This document shows positions 34,083 through 37,075 of a stretch of 37,075 nucleotides of DNA, piece after piece. Position 1 is the stretch's first letter. Every line of letters begins with the position of its first letter. This DNA comes from Spirochaetaceae bacterium (GTDB lineage Bacteria; Spirochaetota; Spirochaetia; DSM-2461). Under the pieces are notes generated by a model. The model was not told the origin of the DNA and did not search any database. It worked only from the letters and a program-made list of their open reading frames with translations. The stretch covers positions 1 through 37,075 of the forward strand of contig JAEINM010000002.1 of the NCBI GenBank assembly GCA_016342385.1, read 5' to 3'. The translations under genes and the position numbers were made by a program.

Positions 34083-34457
34083 AATAAATGATTCAAATTT
34101 TAATATTATATTAATATATCACAATCTGTCTCTCGGGAGAAGAAAAAATTTTGTCCCTTTGAAGGATATAAAAAAAAGAAAAACATAATAATATTTGAAA
34201 CTACTTTCTTATTTTTTATGAAATATTAAAGCTATATAAAAATATGAAACTAGAAAATTCATATTTTTCTCTAATTATTTAAGAGAACTATTGCGCGATT
34301 AATAAAGCTGCCATATGATTCAAATACGTTTTTGATACACTGACTCTATGAGATTTTTATTTTCAAAACGGCACTGTCCAGGAAACATGCCATTTTTAGA
34401 AAAGTTTAATGACAAAGATCCAATGAGAAATAAATATAATAAAACAGGAGAGAGAAC
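34083..34457. other. AT-rich divergent intergenic region with leader-size open frame
   Basis: This 375-base region separates the AraC gene from the GT-B-like gene. It holds the 34232-34268 repeat. Nothing resembling an RNA gene is visible. A 37-codon frame runs from ATG 34348 to a TGA that overlaps the next start codon (34458-34461, ATGA). It starts MRFLFSKRHCPGNMPF but has no evident ribosome site, so it is not called as a gene. The AGGAG at 34446-34450 serves the ATG at 34458. Confidence 0.6.
34232..34268. promoter_or_regulatory. Candidate AraC-type operator: 17-base repeat plus inverted repeat
   Basis: CTATATAAAAATATGAA (34232-34248) is identical to 33128-33144 on the other side of the AraC gene. 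Its last 11 bases, AAAAATATGAA (34238-34248), are repeated in inverse as TTCATATTTTT (34258-34268) with nine bases between. Location between divergent genes suits autoregulation. Binding is inferred. Confidence 0.5.
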
Positions 34458-35993
34458 ATGAAAATGGAGAATGGAAAATACACTTTATATGGAAATCCCA
34501 TAAGTCGATCCGAAACAAAAAAAGTCCAGAAATGGCAGAACATGTTCAAAAAGAAATTTAAGTATAATCCCGATGAGAAATACAATCTCAGTCTGGTTGA
34601 AAATAAACAACTCGGTCCTATATTTGGATTACAGAATATTGTCCGGGATCAGAAGGGTGATCCTATTAAACCGGGTAAAGGAGTTATTATTTCAACCATA
34701 AGAATGGGATTCGGACATTATAGAATTGCCATGGCCGGTGTTTCCGCTGCAAAAGCCATGGGGTATACACCCTATTGGCTGGATTTATTAGCTATCCCAG
34801 GTATGCCGACTCATATTATAAATCACTGCAATACATGGTACAGCAGGTTTTCCAGAATATCCCAGAGAAGCTCCTGGTTTAACAGACATATATGGGAACC
34901 TGTAACTACAGGGGAGAAAACTTTACCTGTATTAAATGCTATTTTAAATAGCTGGATCGTGGGCTGGCCATGGCGTTTTCTGAAAACAAATGTCAAAGAT
35001 TATATGATGTCGGAATTAATCGGCAATCTTCACAAGGATCTTCCTTCGGATATGCCGGTTCTCACTGCTCATATGTGGAACTGTATGGCTGCTGTTTCCG
35101 GGGGTATGACAAATGTTGTGGATATGATGTTTGATAATTGGCCCATGGCTTTTCAACTCACGGAAGGAGCTAAACATGCCGTTCAGTCACCTTCGGGATA
35201 TTATGGTTTCAGAGCTATGAGAGGATTTGATTCTAAAGGTAAAATCCTCAAAGCTACTCCTTCCGATGCCATTCACTTCACCGGCCATCATGTCGACCAT
35301 GAACTGGTTCACAATATAGAAGCAGATTGTCAGGCGAGAATGGATAGAGCCGCTAAAGGGGCGCCCCGACGTTTCATGATTACAATGGGGGGCGCCGGAG
35401 CTCAGAAAGAACTGTTCAAAGCTGTTATCGATCACGCTATTCCTTTGATAAAACAAAATAAAATTACATTATTTGTCAATCTTGGCGACCACGGGGATAA
35501 CTGGGAGTGGCTCAAAGGAGAAGTTCAGGATTCTATGGATCTTATAACCACTCACTTTGACTGGGAAGACACAAAGCAATTTACCGATGATATTCGTGAA
35601 GGAGATGCAAAAGGTCTCCATATATTTCTTCATGATAACACTTTTCACGGTGTATACGCCACGAACTACCTTATGAGAGTTACAGATATTATGATTACAA
35701 AACCCAGCGAACTGGCTTTCTACCCTATTCCCAAAATTTTTAATGAAAGGGTTGGAGGTCATGAAATGTGGGGGGCTGTAAGAGGTTCGGAAGTGGGTGA
35801 TAGTACTGTTGAAGTGGCTACCATTCCGCAACTCATTCAGGCGATTGATCTGCTGACTCATGAAGATGATCTTCTTAAGATGTTTTGTGACTGTATCGTG
35901 AAAAATAAGAGTATCGGCATATATGACGGTGCCTATCATAGTGTCGCACTTGCAACAGGAACAACTTTTGACAGATCTAAACTCAAGAACTGA
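34458..35993 (+). CDS. Conserved-looking protein of GT-B glycosyltransferase type, unassigned
   Basis: A 511-residue cytoplasmic or membrane-associated protein I cannot assign to a named family. AGGAG lies seven bases before the ATG. IRMGFGHYRIAMAGVSAAKA (from residue 81) followed by YTPYWLDLLA resembles the G-x-G-H-x-R-A loop at the start of MurG/MGDG-synthase-type GT-B enzymes. The second half has FMITMGGAGAQKELFKAVI (from 306) and DIMITKPSELAFYPIPKI (from 410), similar to the donor-binding GG loop and the T-K-P-G segment of that fold. Many Trp and His residues lie between (HMWNCMAAVSGG, FTGHHVDHELVHN). It is monocistronic with its own terminator. A sugar transfer to a lipid or cell-wall acceptor is inference. 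Confidence 0.85.
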   Translation: MKMENGKYTLYGNPISRSETKKVQKWQNMFKKKFKYNPDEKYNLSLVENKQLGPIFGLQNIVRDQKGDPIKPGKGVIISTIRMGFGHYRIAMAGVSAAKAMGYTPYWLDLLAIPGMPTHIINHCNTWYSRFSRISQRSSWFNRHIWEPVTTGEKTLPVLNAILNSWIVGWPWRFLKTNVKDYMMSELIGNLHKDLPSDMPVLTAHMWNCMAAVSGGMTNVVDMMFDNWPMAFQLTEGAKHAVQSPSGYYGFRAMRGFDSKGKILKATPSDAIHFTGHHVDHELVHNIEADCQARMDRAAKGAPRRFMITMGGAGAQKELFKAVIDHAIPLIKQNKITLFVNLGDHGDNWEWLKGEVQDSMDLITTHFDWEDTKQFTDDIREGDAKGLHIFLHDNTFHGVYATNYLMRVTDIMITKPSELAFYPIPKIFNERVGGHEMWGAVRGSEVGDSTVEVATIPQLIQAIDLLTHEDDLLKMFCDCIVKNKSIGIYDGAYHSVALATGTTFDRSKLKN

Positions 35994-36020
35994 TTAAAAA
36001 AAGCTTATATAAATAAAATA

Positions 36021-36065
36021 AAAAGCCTCACTCACGCTCTGAAATGAGAGGGAGTGAGGCTTTTT
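36021..36065. terminator. Bidirectional terminator between convergent genes
   Basis: AAAAGCCTCACTC (36021-36033) pairs with GAGTGAGGCTTTT (36052-36064), with a further CTCT/AGAG pairing inside. A run on one side and T run on the other allow termination of both the GT-B-like gene and the BatE-like gene ending at 36071. Confidence 0.92.
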
Positions 36066-36070
36066 GTCTC

Positions 36071-36859
36071 TCAATCTATCAGATCCGCCGTATCACCGGG
36101 TATCCAGCATGTTCTTCCATCGCTTAATTCAATAAAAAACCAGCCATTTCTCTCATTTAGCAATAAAAATTCCACTCCTTCAGTGAGAGGCCGGGTAAAA
36201 CTGCTGTCATATCCCTCACTATCGCCTTTCCTGGCAATGACTTCTGGGGAGATGATAACACCCTGTTCCTTCGAACTAATATCGATCAATATGGATATAC
36301 AGAATATGAGCAGAATAATACTCAATATATACTGTACGTTTCTGATGATTTTATTAATATTAAACAGCAAAATAGAAGCACAGGCAATAGTCAGGAATAA
36401 TAAGACAATCATTGAGATAACACGCATTTGAAAGGACAGATCATAATGAATGAAAAAAAGCGTCTTTACTATGGGATTTGCCTCTATCCTTTCAATATGA
36501 TTTTCAACTTCGCTTCTTGCCAATTCCAGATTATTTTTAATATTGCTGTTTGAAGGAAGCCGGTTTAATGCTTTCCTGTAGTTCAATATGGCTCTTCCAA
36601 TATTTCCGGATTTGAACCATCCATTTCCGGCATTGTAGTAAAGATAGCCATTATCCAAGTTATAATCTTTGGCAGCCTGTTCCAGAGACAGAGCTGAACG
36701 GATGAAAAACTCCGATCTATCAGGCTCTTCGGCGGTAATAGCTTTTCTAAAATATTGTTCAGATTCTTTTAATAAGGGATAGTCATCCACAGGGGAAATA
36801 GAAGACTGTGAACAGGAACAAAGAAATATGATAAATATAGAAAGTATGATTTTATTCAT
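36071..36859 (-). CDS. batE: BatE-like TPR/SH3 lipoprotein
   Basis: The 262-residue protein starts MNKIILSIFIIFLCSC, a lipoprotein-type signal with Cys at 14 or 16. TPR repeats follow (GYLYYNAGNGWFKSGNIGRA, ILNYRKALNRLPSNSNIKNN). Two closely spaced membrane helices come next (ISMIVLLFLTIACASILLF and VQYILSIILLIFCISILI). The end is an SH3-like domain (VIARKGDSEGYDSSF, EGVEFLLLNERNGWFFIEL, GRTCWIPGD). This order matches BatE of Bacteroides/Leptospira Bat (aerotolerance) operons, whose exact function is not settled. The ATG overlaps the stop of the upstream gene (ATGA), as expected for batD-batE coupling. The symbol is by architecture and position. Confidence 0.8.
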   Translation of the reverse strand: MNKIILSIFIIFLCSCSQSSISPVDDYPLLKESEQYFRKAITAEEPDRSEFFIRSALSLEQAAKDYNLDNGYLYYNAGNGWFKSGNIGRAILNYRKALNRLPSNSNIKNNLELARSEVENHIERIEANPIVKTLFFIHYDLSFQMRVISMIVLLFLTIACASILLFNINKIIRNVQYILSIILLIFCISILIDISSKEQGVIISPEVIARKGDSEGYDSSFTRPLTEGVEFLLLNERNGWFFIELSDGRTCWIPGDTADLID

Positions 36860-37075
36860 TTTAACTCCTGACTTAAGGAATAGAATGTTGTAAGAATTTT
36901 GCGATTGTCCAGCTGTATATTTTCAGTAGAAAATTCAGCCTTTTCAAAGTCTGATAAAATATCTCTTACGGCTGATGAAATTTCCACATCATTGTTTTTT
37001 GAGACTAAAATTCTGTATATTTCTTCGGGGCTCACATATCCTGCATCAAAAGCACAGTATCTTTCCAGAAAATCT
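36856..37075 (-). CDS. C-terminal end of a Bat-operon protein, probably BatD, cut by the right edge
   Basis: Only 72 codons plus stop are visible, so the frame is short and easily overlooked. It reads DFLERYCAFDAGYVSPEEIY ... through to TTFYSLSQELK and ends in TGA four bases into the batE start overlap. The segment is soluble and helical. By position in Bat operons it should be the tail of BatD, a membrane-anchored protein. The rest lies outside the window, so the identity is inferred from context. Confidence 0.65.
   Translation of the reverse strand, partial: DFLERYCAFDAGYVSPEEIYRILVSKNNDVEISSAVRDILSDFEKAEFSTENIQLDNRKILTTFYSLSQELK

Noticed and set aside
35187-35939. Minus-strand open frames inside the GT-B-like gene
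   Set aside because: Antisense to a gene with a good ribosome site and conserved-looking motifs; translations show no domain features.

Overview
This 37 kb window is AT-rich, gene-dense bacterial chromosome, most likely from a free-living or anaerobic spirochaete (Spirochaetota). That placement is inferred, not searched. It rests on the Phe-Ala-Gly-Gly-Gln-Gln-Glu signal-peptide end of the sugar-binding protein (a pattern common in spirochaete binding proteins), on a pyruvate phosphate dikinase, on a BatE-like protein, and on a general Gram-negative-style cell plan (RND pump, lipoproteins, DsbD). I see no phage, insertion sequence, CRISPR array, rRNA or tRNA.

Layout. 1-3408 (minus): tripartite efflux pair, an RND permease running off the left edge and its lipoprotein adaptor. 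3683-4465 (plus): unknown lipoprotein. 4665-9238 (minus): pyruvate phosphate dikinase, an alternative sigma-70 factor with a long perfect inverted repeat across its predicted promoter, and a TPR/SEC-C protein. 9373-9639 (plus): GroES alone, without groEL or CIRCE. 9699-19175 (minus): a tight run sbcD-sbcC-punA-(JAMM)dinG-DHOD-like-orphan that looks like one DNA-processing and nucleotide-salvage operon. 19441-24613 (plus): periplasmic nucleotidase/cyclic phosphodiesterase lipoprotein, DsbD, and a MATE exporter. 24619-26660: a 53-residue minus-strand gene, a perfect 16-bp hairpin, and a dynamin-like GTPase. 26661-34067 (minus): a galactoside uptake and hydrolysis unit (AraC regulator, solute-binding protein, two oversized ABC permeases, GH42 beta-galactosidase). 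34458-35993 (plus): a large GT-B-like glycosyltransferase candidate. 36071-37075 (minus): end of a Bat (aerotolerance-type) operon.

How genes work together. The sugar cluster is a complete import-and-hydrolyse pathway except for the ABC ATPase, which must be encoded elsewhere. An identical 17-base sequence lies on both sides of the AraC gene and is the best operator candidate. SbcC and SbcD form the Mre11/Rad50-type nuclease. The co-transcribed helicase carries an unusual N-terminal RadC-like JAMM domain, which is the most distinctive protein architecture here.

Limits. All functions come from reading motifs by eye. Start sites were chosen from ribosome-binding sites and lipoprotein signals. 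Promoters and operators are predictions from sequence pattern only.
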